A stretch of 64,000 nucleotides of DNA from CAKZSB01 sp964573105 (GTDB taxonomy: Bacteria; Pseudomonadota; Gammaproteobacteria; Granulosicoccales; Granulosicoccaceae): positions 1 to 64,000 of the forward strand of contig CAZNIS010000020.1 in assembly GCA_964573105.1 (NCBI GenBank). The letters are read 5' to 3'. Positions 43,825-53,516 of the stretch are shown here, in pieces (positions within the stretch are counted from its first letter, which is position 1; each line of letters opens with the position of its first letter). The notes under the pieces are model-generated. The model saw nothing but the letters and a program-made list of their open reading frames with translations. It did no database searches and was not told the DNA's origin. Made by a program: the position numbers and the translations under genes.

Positions 43825-43980
43825 CAGGGTGTTGAAAAACTATTGCGCTCGGTCTGAGGGCGTTAAATTCTCCCTGGAGCGCCAGCCCGGTCAAAATGCT
43901 CATTTATAAACCATAAACTGCGCTTTTTCGCTCGAATTTGCCTACTCAGCCCTTCGCTCATGACGTTTTTCAACACCCTG
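43825..43980. mobile_element. 156-bp MITE with perfect 16-bp terminal inverted repeats
   Basis: Left end CAGGGTGTTGAAAAAC, right end GTTTTTCAACACCCTG, exact reverse complements. The interior is AT-rich and non-coding. Ends of this type occur at DDE insertion-sequence termini and their non-autonomous derivatives in proteobacteria. No obvious target duplication (left flank TCAG, right flank TTAG). No transposase inside. Confidence 0.85.
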
Positions 43981-44081
43981 TTAGTTGTGCCACTATCGCA
44001 TGGCATGCAACTGGCGTTTTGGTGGGATGCGGTCGGCCACGAGTTTGCACCGACACTTAATTGGCTTGCACGGGAGTGATT

Positions 44082-44537
44082 GTGATCACCCAACGACGGA
44101 CAGTGCTGAAGGGCTCGGCGGCGATACTGGCGCTGGGTTGTACCAGTTTGAGCCAGCTGCTGCTGGCGCGTCAGCGCAATGACGACTGGCCGGCGGCGGC
44201 ATTCGAGAGCGAATCACTCACATCGGCACTGGAGCAACTTCTCGACGGTACTGCAAGGCCGAACAATCTGGTCTACCTGGGGGTGCCGCAAACCGCGATC
44301 AACGGTGCGGTGGTGCCGATTCGCGTGACCACGGCGTTGCCCGATGTGAAGACCATGGCAGTGCTGGTGCCGGCCAACCAGCGACCGTTGATCCTGCAGG
44401 CGACGATTCAACCGCAAATTAAACCGGTGCTATCCACTCGTGTGAAAATGCGTCGAAGCTCCGAGGTTGTCGCCGTCATCGAGACGGATAGCGGCATCTT
44501 CAGCGGCCGCGCGACGGTCAGCGTCGAGCCGTCGTGA
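44082..44537 (+). CDS. SoxY-like sulfur carrier lacking the GGCGG tail
   Basis: 151 residues from the GTG at 44082 (GGGAG five bases upstream). Twin-arginine signal RRTVLKGSAAILALG. The mature part is SoxY-like (LVYLGVPQTAINGAVVPIRV, TRVKMRRSSEVVAVIETDSG). True SoxY ends in a flexible GGCGG whose Cys carries sulfur; here the protein stops after ATVSVEPS and no other frame restores GGCGG. It cannot carry sulfur by the known mechanism. It pairs with soxZ 30 bp downstream. No soxAX, soxB or soxCD of the thiosulfate system is nearby. Confidence 0.8.
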   Translation: MITQRRTVLKGSAAILALGCTSLSQLLLARQRNDDWPAAAFESESLTSALEQLLDGTARPNNLVYLGVPQTAINGAVVPIRVTTALPDVKTMAVLVPANQRPLILQATIQPQIKPVLSTRVKMRRSSEVVAVIETDSGIFSGRATVSVEPS

Positions 44538-44567
44538 TAACAGTCGACAGAGAAAACGGGTGATAAA

Positions 44568-44888
44568 GTGGCAACCGATACGCTATCGCTGAAGACCCGC
44601 AGAATGGGTGACGACGTGCGGCTGGAAATCCGGATAAAACATCCGATGGAATCCGGTGCGCGGCGCGATGCCCAGGGGCAGACGATTCCGGCAAAGTTCA
44701 TTCAGCACTTGACCGTCAGTGACAACGACAATGGCGAGACGCTCTTTCACGTGCACTGCGGTCCGGATATCTCTCGCAATCCCTACTTTGCGCTGGAGTT
44801 GTTAGCCGCGCAAACGGGTAAGGTCTTGAATGTAGAGTGGCAAGACAACCTCGGCGACAGCGATAGCCGCCGAGTCCGCCTGCGTTAA
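44568..44888 (+). CDS. soxZ: SoxZ-like protein
   Basis: 106 residues, GTG start. Immunoglobulin-like SoxZ fold: VRLEIRIKHPMESGARRDAQG, IPAKFIQHLTVSDN, FHVHCGPDISRNPYFALEL. SoxZ binds SoxY as a scaffold for covalent sulfur intermediates. Its partner here lacks the carrier Cys, so the pair may have a different role or a partner elsewhere. Unrelated to the sarcosine oxidase genes of the same name at 58 kb. Confidence 0.85.
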   Translation: MATDTLSLKTRRMGDDVRLEIRIKHPMESGARRDAQGQTIPAKFIQHLTVSDNDNGETLFHVHCGPDISRNPYFALELLAAQTGKVLNVEWQDNLGDSDSRRVRLR

Positions 44889-44909
44889 ATCGATCTGCGT
44901 TTTGGACGT

Positions 44910-47900
44910 CTAGCTGCGCTGACCTGACTGCAGTCTGACCTTGCTCAGCAGCGTGGGCCGGTTGTGCTCCGCCTCGCGCGCTGCACTCGACGGTGCTCCC
45001 GCCTGCTGGTGTGCCTGCAGCAATTTGTTCTGCAGGCTCGCCACACGCGCCTCGCTGTCTTTCAGTCGACCTTCAACGGCTTCAAGCTGTACTTTCCGGT
45101 CATTTGGTTCGGCGTTGGCTTCAAGCTCGCGAATGCGTGCCTGCAGGCGCGCAATCATGTAGTCCTTGCTGTCCAGTACCTGTGTCGATTCAGCCTGCGC
45201 GTCATCGATCGGTATTTCGAGTACCGCTGTTACTTCTGTATCGTCAGATAGATCTTCACTGTCCGGCCCCTCAGGCTTCGACGTATCTGTTGTGCTGACA
45301 TGTGCTACCGGAATACGCAGCTGAGCCTCGGATGTGGGTGATGGCACGCTCTGCTTGGCGGCTGTCTTGTANNNNNNNNNNNNNNNNNNNNNNNNNNNNN
45401 NNNNNNNNNNNNNNNNNNNNNNNNNNNNNNNNNNNNNNNNNNNNNNNNNNNNNNNNNNNNNNNNNNNNNNNGCTTGATCGGGTGCGGTTGGTTCAGTTGT
45501 CGGCTGGTTTGAATCGGCGGTGTTCGATTCTGGCGGGTTTGACGCTGGCTTGTTTGATTTGAATACCGAGCCGAACGGGTTAAACCAACGTTTCCGGTTT
45601 TGCTCGGTAACCGGGTTGGTTGACAGGCCCGAAGCAGTTGCGGCCGACACAGCTTCGTGGCTGGACGCGGTATGCTCTGACGGATCAACAGACTGTTCAG
45701 TCAACGCATCGGATGAGCCGGTCGTATCGAGACTGGCCTGTGCATCAGTGTCAGCCTGGTGGTCTGAAGACACAGCAGTGCTGTCGGCATCGGTGTTGCC
45801 GCTTTTCGATACCGTTGGTGTATTTGCGGCAAATTCTGCGTCAATCGCAGTTTCGTCTGAGGCGATTTGGCTCTGGTTTTTTGTATCCGGCTGCTCTGTG
45901 TTGGCCTGACCACTAGCGCGGCCCTGTTCTGCCTCGTCCTGTCGTTCGCTTGTTTGGGCGTGTGTGGCTGTTGCTTCGCCGTCTGACCCATCAGTCAACT
46001 CGCCGGATGGTGTTGTCGTCTTGAGGTTAGCTGGCACATCAGCGTCAGCCTCATGGTCAGATGACGATGCGGTGTTTTCGACATCGGTGTTGTCGCTGCT
46101 CGATACCGGCAGTGCCTTTGCGGCAACTTCTGCATGTGCGCCAGCGGTTTGATCTATCGCGGTTTCGTCTGAGGCGCTATGGTTGGCTGGACCCGAATGT
46201 CCACTGTTCGCCTGCCCACTACCGCTGCGTTGTTCTGCGCTGTTCTGTCGTCCGTTTGTTTGCGGGTGAGAGACTGTTGAGTCGCTGTCTGCAGTGACAG
46301 CCGGATTGCCGGATTCGCCGCTCGCAGCAACCGTGGCCTGGTCGGCGCCGACTTCATCGGTAAGTCGATCCACTTCATCGGTATTCGCGTCAGTTGACTG
46401 CGACGACTGCTGTGCTGCCGAGCTTGATCGTGCGTCTTTTTCCGCCTGATCCGTTTTAACCTGCAAACTGCCTGTGGTGGTGGGCTGGAACGTGCGCGCC
46501 GCAGTTGCGTCCAGCGGCGCGGTGTTCGCCAGCCCGTTGTTCGTCTGGTCGTGTGTTGACGACAAAGTTGTGTCTGCAGCAAGCGCAGGCTCCGAGAGGC
46601 TGCTGCTATCGTCGCCAGTGTCCCTTTTATCAGGTGCGTCGGTTTCGTCTAACTGGCCGATCGCGGTGCCCGCAGTGGTCACCGCGTCAGCGGATTCCTC
46701 GGCGTTGGTTGCCGAATCGCTATCGACAGGTTGGTCACCGTCGTCCCGGGTCTTTTCGGTAGCTTGCGTTGATGCGTCAGTCTGGTTGTCGCCGACTGTT
46801 GCGTCTGCTTTGTTGGCTGACGCAGTGTCATTATCGTGCTTATGATTAGACTCGTTGTCTGTTCTAGACGTGTCTGCCGATACATCTGATCGCGAAGAAG
46901 GTACAACCGTTTCGCCAGCCTTTGCAGGGTGCGCGGCGGCTGGCTTGTCTCCTGATCTTGTTTTGGCCGCATCGTCTGGTGACTGTATGGGGGTCTCAGA
47001 CAATAGCCCGGTATTGGCGCCGGTTGGGCTCGTATCATTTGCCTGTGCGTCGGTGGACGATGTTTGATTGCCTTGTGCGGTGTCGAGAGTTGCGGATTGC
47101 GTTGTGCTGCCGTTGCTGGTCGCCGCCTCAAGCGATTGATCCCCGCCATGAACTGCACCTGTCAAAGTGGCAGCAGCGGTCACGGCATTGCTCGCTGCTT
47201 GCTTTCTATCTCCGCTGTCCTGTGAGTTGTCCGCGTGCGAGCGGTCGGTCGCTAAGGTCGAATCAGCCATGCTGGTGTGGCCATTCGTCGATTGGCCTGC
47301 AAACCGGTCAGTCCTGGCGGGCTGGTTACGGCTGCCAAAACCTGCCCCTCGATTGCGTCGAACCTCAGCTACCGCCTGTGTGTTGGCTGTCTGACCATGG
47401 GTATCGTCTGCGCGGGTCGATGCCGGGTCTTGCGCCTGCGATGCATTTGGCTGGTCGGCGATAATCAGCAAGCCTTCGGGGCTGTCGGTGTCAACACTGG
47501 GTGTGCCGCTGCTTTGACTGTCTAGAATGCCGGCCTTGTCATCCTTGGATTTCGAGTCCGCCGCCAGGTCTGCTGTTTTTGCCTGATCCGCCTGTCCTGA
47601 AAGCCCGCGAACCTGCCCTGTAATGCGGGATTTCAGATTGCGATCGACAATCGAGGTGCCGGGTAGACGATGCTGCAGCAGTGCCGGAGTGTGTGCTGAG
47701 CGCGCGCTTGCGGTGGGGCTTGCGGTGGCACCGGCGTCCGTTCTAACCAGCGGTGGAATCGACTCGCCGTGCGCAGTTTTGCCCAGCGGCTTGTAGGCGA
47801 CAGTGTCTGGTTCATCGGCGCTGGATTGCGGCGACGGGCTATGCCTGGAGGTGGTTGCCTTCAGGCCGCTGCTGGCGGCGAAACCCGATAGTGCATCCGA

Positions 47901-48059
47901 GCCAGGTTCGGGATTGGTGATGTTGCCAGGCAGTGTGCGGCCGAGTTTGTTGGCTTTGCTATCGCCAAACAGCCAGCGGTCGACGCCCCACCACAACAAC
48001 AGAAAGACAATGCTGATGGCACCGATCATCAGCGGCAGGTCGCTAAAAAAATCTTGCAT
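44910..48059 (-). CDS. Very large low-complexity membrane-anchored protein, C-terminal coiled coil
   Basis: About 1049 residues, interrupted by a 100-N gap (45372-45471). One N-terminal helix (MIGAISIVFLLLWWGVDRWLF) resembles a signal anchor. Residues about 40-800 are rich in Ser, Thr, Ala, Asp and Gln. They include two diverged ~75-residue repeats (THAQTSERQDEAEQG / HPQTNGRQNSAEQR; SASDETAID / IASDETAID). The C-terminus ends in a coiled coil (DYMIARLQARIRELEANAE). No catalytic domain is visible. Probably an envelope spacer or surface protein of unknown role. The gap makes the exact length uncertain. Confidence 0.7.
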   Translation of the reverse strand: MQDFFSDLPLMIGAISIVFLLLWWGVDRWLFGDSKANKLGRTLPGNITNPEPGSDALSGFAASSGLKATTSRHSPSPQSSADEPDTVAYKPLGKTAHGESIPPLVRTDAGATASPTASARSAHTPALLQHRLPGTSIVDRNLKSRITGQVRGLSGQADQAKTADLAADSKSKDDKAGILDSQSSGTPSVDTDSPEGLLIIADQPNASQAQDPASTRADDTHGQTANTQAVAEVRRNRGAGFGSRNQPARTDRFAGQSTNGHTSMADSTLATDRSHADNSQDSGDRKQAASNAVTAAATLTGAVHGGDQSLEAATSNGSTTQSATLDTAQGNQTSSTDAQANDTSPTGANTGLLSETPIQSPDDAAKTRSGDKPAAAHPAKAGETVVPSSRSDVSADTSRTDNESNHKHDNDTASANKADATVGDNQTDASTQATEKTRDDGDQPVDSDSATNAEESADAVTTAGTAIGQLDETDAPDKRDTGDDSSSLSEPALAADTTLSSTHDQTNNGLANTAPLDATAARTFQPTTTGSLQVKTDQAEKDARSSSAAQQSSQSTDANTDEVDRLTDEVGADQATVAASGESGNPAVTADSDSTVSHPQTNGRQNSAEQRSGSGQANSGHSGPANHSASDETAIDQTAGAHAEVAAKALPVSSSDNTDVENTASSSDHEADADVPANLKTTTPSGELTDGSDGEATATHAQTSERQDEAEQGRASGQANTEQPDTKNQSQIASDETAIDAEFAANTPTVSKSGNTDADSTAVSSDHQADTDAQASLDTTGSSDALTEQSVDPSEHTASSHEAVSAATASGLSTNPVTEQNRKRWFNPFGSVFKSNKPASNPPESNTADSNQPTTEPTAPDQXXXXXXXXXXXXXXXXXXXXXXXXXXXXXXXXXXYKTAAKQSVPSPTSEAQLRIPVAHVSTTDTSKPEGPDSEDLSDDTEVTAVLEIPIDDAQAESTQVLDSKDYMIARLQARIRELEANAEPNDRKVQLEAVEGRLKDSEARVASLQNKLLQAHQQAGAPSSAAREAEHNRPTLLSKVRLQSGQRS
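45372..45471. other. Assembly gap (100 N)
   Basis: 100 N within the repetitive low-complexity gene. The frames on both sides agree over 100 bases, but the size is nominal. No duplicated flank was seen. Confidence 0.95.
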
Positions 48060-48195
48060 ACGAACGCCCGAGTGAGTTGCGTTTTATTGCGGTTTGGATA
48101 ACTAGGGATAGTACCGGCTGGACCGCATATGACGTGAAAACCACACTATATTGTAATCAGTGTGGTTTGGGGTAGCTTTGGCTCGGGCGACGTAT

Positions 48196-50597
48196 TCAGC
48201 TACGTCTGGCGGGTGGACGAGTCCTTTTGCGGGCGTTGCGGCCACTGGCGCGCTTTTGCTCCTTGCCATCACCGCGATCCCGGGGAGGCAGGCCGGTGTG
48301 CTGGGTCAGGATGGTGCCTTTCGCTGGCGCGCTGGAGCTGTTTTTGCGCCGCGGGCTGCTATAGCTGCCGTCTGTTTTTGGCTGATACAGCGGTATCAGG
48401 TGCTTCTTGCCGTTGCCGATTAGATCGGCCCGACCCATGTTCTTCAGCGCCTCGCGCAGCATTGGCCAATTGTTTGGATCGTGGTAGCGCAAAAACGCTT
48501 TGTGCAGCCGGCGCTGGCGCGTNNNNNNNNNNNNNNNNNNNNNNNNNNNNNNNNNNNNNNNNNNNNNNNNNNNNNNNNNNNNNNNNNNNNNNNNNNNNNN
48601 NNNNNNNNNNNNNNNNNNNNNNAATTGTTTGGATCGTGGTAGCGCAAAAACGCTTTGTGCAGCCGGCGCTGGCGCGTGCTGCGCACGGTTTCAACCTCCT
48701 CGGTATCGCGGCCAACCTTGCGCAGCGGGTTTTTGCCAGAGTGATACATGGCGGTGGCGGTGGCCATCGGCGAGGGATAGAAAGTCTGCACCTGGTCGGC
48801 GCGAAAGCCGTTGCGTTTCAGCCACAGCGCCAGGTGCATCATGTCTGAATCGGTGGTGCCCGGGTGCGCGGCGATAAAGTAGGGGATCAGATACTGTTCC
48901 TTGCCAGCCTTGCGCGAATAGCGCTCGAACAGTTCCTTGAAGCGATCGTAGCTGCCGATGCCGGGCTTCATCATTTTGCTCAGTGGCGCTTCTTCGGTGT
49001 GTTCCGGCGCGATTTTCAGATAACCGCCGACGTGGTGCGTCACCAGTTCTTCAACGTACTCCGGCGATCGCACGGCCAGATCGTAGCGTAGGCCGGAACC
49101 GATCAGAATTTTCTTCACACCGGGCAAATCGCGCGCGCGCCGATAGAGCTTGACCAGCGATGAGTGATCGGTGTCGAGGTTGGGGCAGATGTCGGGGTAG
49201 ACGCAGGATGGCTTGCGGCAGGCCGACTCGATCTTCTTCGATTTGCAGGCCAGCCGGTACATGTTGGCGGTCGGCCCGCCCAGATCCGAGATCACACCTG
49301 TGAAGCCCGGCACCTTGTCGCGGATGATCTCGATCTCGCGAATAATCGAATCTTCCGAGCGGCTCTGAATGATGCGCCCCTCGTGTTCGGTGATCGAGCA
49401 AAAAGTACAGCCGCCAAAGCAGCCGCGCATCACATTGACCGAAAAGCGGATCATGTCGTAGGCCGGAATCTTCGCATCACCGTATTGCGGGTGCGGCACG
49501 CGGGCATAGGGCAGATCGAAGATGTAGTCCATCTCTTCGGTGGAGAGCGGGATCGGCGGCGGGTTCAGCCAGACATCACGCAGGCCGTGGCGCTGCACCA
49601 GTGCGCGCGCGTTGCCAGGGTTGGTCTCCAGGTGCAGCACGCGATTGGCGTGCGCGTAGAGCACCGGATCCTTGCGGACTTTTTCGAACGCGGGCAGGCG
49701 TATCACACTGTTGGCGCGCTGCTCGGCGATCGATTGCAGGCGCTCGGCCTTGCTGACAAAGCGGATTGGGGCGGCGTCTTTTTTATCTGACGGTGGGTTG
49801 TCTGCGGGGGCTTGTTTGTCGGGTATCACCTCGTAGGGGCTGATCTTCTTGTCAATCTTGCCCGGGGTATCGACGCGGGTGGAATCGATTTCGGTGATGT
49901 TGTCCGGGGTGCCGGTAGACATATAGCAACTGCCGCGAAGGTCGCGAATATCCTGAATAGACTCACCGCGCGACAGCCGATGCGCGATTTCCACGATCGC
50001 GCGCTCGGCGTTGCCGTAGAGCAGCAGATCGGCTTTGGAGTCGACCAGCATCGAACGGCGGATCTTGTCCTGCCAGTAGTCGTAGTGGGCGATGCGGCGC
50101 AGCGATGCCTCGATTCCGCCGAGCACGATCGGCACATCGCCAAACGCCTCGCGACAGCGCTGCGAGTACACCAGCGAGCAGCGATCCGGGCGCAGGCCGC
50201 CTTCATCGTTGGGCGAGTAGGCGTCGTCGCTGCGGATTTTTCGGTCCGCCGTGTAGCGGTTGATCATCGAATCCATATTGCCGGCGGTGACGCCGAAAAA
50301 GAGATTCGGTTTGCCCAATGCTGCAAATGCATCGCTGGACTGCCAGTCCGGTTGCGCGATAATTCCGACGCGAAAGCCCTGCGCCTCGAGCAGGCGGCCG
50401 ATAATCGCCATGCCAAAACTCGGGTGATCGACGTAGGCATCGCCGGTGACGACGATGATGTCGCAGCTGTCCCAGCCCAGTTGATCCATCTCGGCGCGCG
50501 ACATCGGCAAAAAGGGCGCCGGTCCGAAACACTCGGCCCAATAGCGGCGATAATTGAACAATTCGACCGGCGGTCTGGCGGGGCTGGCTACTGGCAT
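48196..50597 (-). CDS. YgiQ-family radical SAM protein (split by an assembly artefact)
   Basis: Radical SAM protein of the YgiQ family. The [4Fe-4S] motif is GCFGGCTFCSITEHEGRII (CxxxCxxC). N-terminal B12-binding-like domain (GMAIIGRLLEAQGFRVGI) and C-terminal KNPLRKVGRDTEEVETVRSTRQ and RLHKAFLRYHDPNN are typical. Exact reaction unknown. The window shows a 100-N gap flanked by a 55-bp duplication (48468-48522 and 48623-48677). Removing the gap plus one copy (155 bp) leaves 2247 bases, a continuous 748-residue ORF from 50597 to 48196. ATG at 50597. Confidence 0.9.
48523..48622. other. Assembly gap (100 N) with duplicated contig ends
   Basis: The 55 bases before the gap (48468-48522) are identical to those after it (48623-48677), so the two contigs overlap and the gap is spurious. 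Confidence 0.95.
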
Positions 50598-50792
50598 GGG
50601 GCAGACCGCGTGCGTGGCCTGGGCCTGCGCGCGGGATTCCGTTGGTTGGGAGTAGCCGCGTATTCTACATCAATTAGCGGCTCAGACCCGCCAGCCCGTC
50701 GCTTGCGGCCTCGGCAATACCAGACGCGCCTCGCAAAGCGGAACTGGCAAACACCTCTGAGGCGCGCGCTCACCTGAGTAATATTGACCGTG

Positions 50793-52064
50793 ATGTCAAA
50801 TCCACCTAACTGCATCGATGTCAGAGCTGTGCTGGCGTTTACGCTCGGCGCAAGCTTCTTTGCCTATGCATTTGTGCATCGCGTAGCACCCAGCGTGATG
50901 ACCGACGAGCTGATGCAGACATTCGCGGTGGGCGGTGCGGCGCTGGGCGGGTTGTCGGCGCTGTACTTCTATGCCTATGTGGCGATGCAGGTGCCGGTTG
51001 GCTTGTTAATGGATCGCTACCCGACACGAATTCTGATGACGGTTGCATTACTGGTATGCGGGTGTTTTTCGCTGTGGCTCGCCATGACCGACTCGTTTCT
51101 CGTCGCCTCGCTGTGTCGTTCAATGATCGGCGCGAGTCTGGCGTTTTCGTTTGTCGGCACACTGACCATCGCACACCGCTGGTTTCCCGCCTCGCAGTTC
51201 GCGTTGCTGGCCGGTATCGGTCAATCGAGCGGAATGCTCGGTGCGGTGATCGGCCAGGCGCCGCAACGCATGCTGGTTGAGGCAATTGGCTGGCGTGGTT
51301 CAACACTGGTGTTGGCACTCAGTGGTTTTGCCCTCGCGCTGCTGATCTACTGGATTGTGCCGTCGGAAAGACAAGCGCGGGCAACTGTCAGCCATGAGCA
51401 CGACAATGGCGGTGGCGCGTTGGCCGTATTGGGGGCGGCTCGCAACTGGCACTGCGCGCTTGCCGGATTTGGGTTGGCCGCGCCCATGCTCGGCTTTGCT
51501 GCTCTGTGGGCTGTGCCGTGGCTTGTGACCACACGCGATTTCGCACACACCGATGCCGCCGGCATCGCCTCTCTGGTTTTTGCAGGCTGGATGATCGGCT
51601 CTCCGCTGGCCGGCTGGGTGTCGGATAAAATCGGGCGACGCAAACCCGTACTCTGCGTCGGCGCCGTCGTCAGTCTGTTGGCGATGGCGGCGATCCTCTA
51701 TGCGCCAATCGAAAGCTCCATAACTCTGGCACTTTTGTTTCTGATTCAAGGGCTCGGCGGGGGCGTGATGGCCGTGTTGTACAGCGTTATTCGTGATCTG
51801 AACGCACCGGCCCGAGCCGGCACGGCCCTGGGCATGTTAAACATGGTAGTGGTCGGTTCCGGTGCGTTGATGCAACCCTTGATCGGACGCTGGCTCGATC
51901 GCGGATGGGATGGACAATCGATTGATGGCGTCCGAATTTACGCAGCTTTGCAATACGAGCAGGCGTTCAACCTGTTACTGATACTGAATCTGCTGTCTCT
52001 CGTAGTGTTGATGGGGCTTCGGGAAATGGGTCAACGCTATCGTAGTTTGGCGCAAGATCGCTAG
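50793..52064 (+). CDS. MFS transporter
   Basis: 423 residues from the ATG at 50793, twelve helices in two bundles. The MFS loop motif DRYPTRILM (helices 2-3) and WVSDKIGRRKPVL (helices 8-9) are present. Motifs such as VHRVAPSVMTDELM suggest a nitrate/glycerol-phosphate-like or general secondary carrier. Substrate unknown. Divergent from the YgiQ gene by 195 bp. Confidence 0.88.
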   Translation: MSNPPNCIDVRAVLAFTLGASFFAYAFVHRVAPSVMTDELMQTFAVGGAALGGLSALYFYAYVAMQVPVGLLMDRYPTRILMTVALLVCGCFSLWLAMTDSFLVASLCRSMIGASLAFSFVGTLTIAHRWFPASQFALLAGIGQSSGMLGAVIGQAPQRMLVEAIGWRGSTLVLALSGFALALLIYWIVPSERQARATVSHEHDNGGGALAVLGAARNWHCALAGFGLAAPMLGFAALWAVPWLVTTRDFAHTDAAGIASLVFAGWMIGSPLAGWVSDKIGRRKPVLCVGAVVSLLAMAAILYAPIESSITLALLFLIQGLGGGVMAVLYSVIRDLNAPARAGTALGMLNMVVVGSGALMQPLIGRWLDRGWDGQSIDGVRIYAALQYEQAFNLLLILNLLSLVVLMGLREMGQRYRSLAQDR

Positions 52065-52223
52065 TGCAGTGTGCGGCCAATAACGCTGTTCTGTTGTTTC
52101 AAAGGCTTTGCAGTTTCGGTGTGTTGGTCGCTGACGATAGGCTTATTGCCAGTCTTATCGAGTGTTGAGCGTGCATCCTCATAGGCAGTATTATTATCGC
52201 CCCGGATCTGCCTGAGAAACTTT

Positions 52224-53504
52224 GTGTCTGAAGAGCAAACACTGTTGCGCCAGATGTTCGATGCGGCTGTATCGGCTGCACAACCTGATCGCGTGATTGC
52301 GGCCAATCTGCCCGCGGTGCCTAACGGACGCACGATTGTTATCGGTGCGGGCAAGGCGTCGGCGGCGATGGCGCAGGCGTTTGAGCGCCACTGGCCGGGA
52401 CCGAAGGACAAGCTCTCCGGTCTGGTGATCACGCGCTACGACTACGATGTGCCGTGTGAGTCGATCGAGATTGTTCAGGCCGCGCATCCGGTGCCTGATC
52501 AGGCGGGGCTTGAAGGGGCGCGGCGAATGCTGACGTTACTGGTCGATCTTTCTGCCGATGATCTGGTGGTGTGTCTGGTGTCGGGCGGGGCGTCTGCGCT
52601 GCTGACGATGCCGGCCGACGGGCTGACGCTGGACGACAAGCAGGCGGTCAATCGGCAGCTTCTCGCCAGCGGTGCGAACATTCAGGAAATGAATTGCGTG
52701 CGCAAGCATTTGTCGGCGATCAAGGGGGGCAGGCTGGCTGCGGCCTGTGCGCCGGCGAAACTGGTGTCGTTGCTGATCTCTGATGTGCCGGACGATGATC
52801 CGGCGGTGATCGGTTCCGGTCCAACCGTCGCTGACCCCACAACTTATGCCGACGCTCTGGCGATCATGCGCAAATATGAACTGACTGATCCAGGCCCCGC
52901 CTGGCAGGTTTTGCAAAAGGGGGCGGCGGGCGAGTTGGTCGAGTCGGTCAAGCCTGGCGATGCGTGTCTTGCCGGCAATGAGACCCGTATCGTGGCAGCA
53001 CCTCAGCTGTCGCTGACTGCGGCAGCCGAGGTGGCGCGCGCGGCCGGCTACACGCCGATGATTCTGGGTGACAGCATTGAGGGCGAGGCGCGCGAAGTAG
53101 CGCTGGTGCACGCGGGTATCGCTAAACAGATTGTGCGTCACGGCCAGCCTTTATCCGGCCCCTGTGTGTTGTTGTCGGGTGGCGAGACGACTGTCACGGT
53201 GAAAGGGACGGGGCGCGGTGGCCGAAATGCCGAGTTTGGTCTTGCGCTGGCGTTGGCGCTAAACGGGCTTGAAGGCGTGCACGCGCTGGTAGCCGACACC
53301 GATGGCATCGATGGCAGTGAAGATAACGCCGGGGTGTTTGTCACGCCCTCGAGCCTTGCTCGCGGGCAGGGTGTTGGTGTGAGTGCCGCCGAGGCGCTGG
53401 AAAACAATGACGGTTATGGCTTCTTCGCCGCCATCGATGATCTGCTGGTGACCGGCCCGACGATGACAAACGTCAATGATTTTCGGGCGCTGTTGATTCG
53501 ATAG
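52224..53504 (+). CDS. Glycerate 2-kinase/MOFRL family (TtuD-like)
   Basis: 426 residues from the GTG at 52224. The N-terminal DUF4147 domain contains IVIGAGKASAAMAQAF and LVSGGASALLTMP; the C-terminal MOFRL domain contains LLSGGETTVTVKGTGRGGRNAEFGL. It phosphorylates D-glycerate to 2-phosphoglycerate; some older annotations call it hydroxypyruvate reductase. It could channel glycerate into glycolysis. Convergent with the acetyltransferase gene. Confidence 0.9.
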   Translation: MSEEQTLLRQMFDAAVSAAQPDRVIAANLPAVPNGRTIVIGAGKASAAMAQAFERHWPGPKDKLSGLVITRYDYDVPCESIEIVQAAHPVPDQAGLEGARRMLTLLVDLSADDLVVCLVSGGASALLTMPADGLTLDDKQAVNRQLLASGANIQEMNCVRKHLSAIKGGRLAAACAPAKLVSLLISDVPDDDPAVIGSGPTVADPTTYADALAIMRKYELTDPGPAWQVLQKGAAGELVESVKPGDACLAGNETRIVAAPQLSLTAAAEVARAAGYTPMILGDSIEGEAREVALVHAGIAKQIVRHGQPLSGPCVLLSGGETTVTVKGTGRGGRNAEFGLALALALNGLEGVHALVADTDGIDGSEDNAGVFVTPSSLARGQGVGVSAAEALENNDGYGFFAAIDDLLVTGPTMTNVNDFRALLIR

Positions 53505-53516
53505 GTTGACGCCAGC

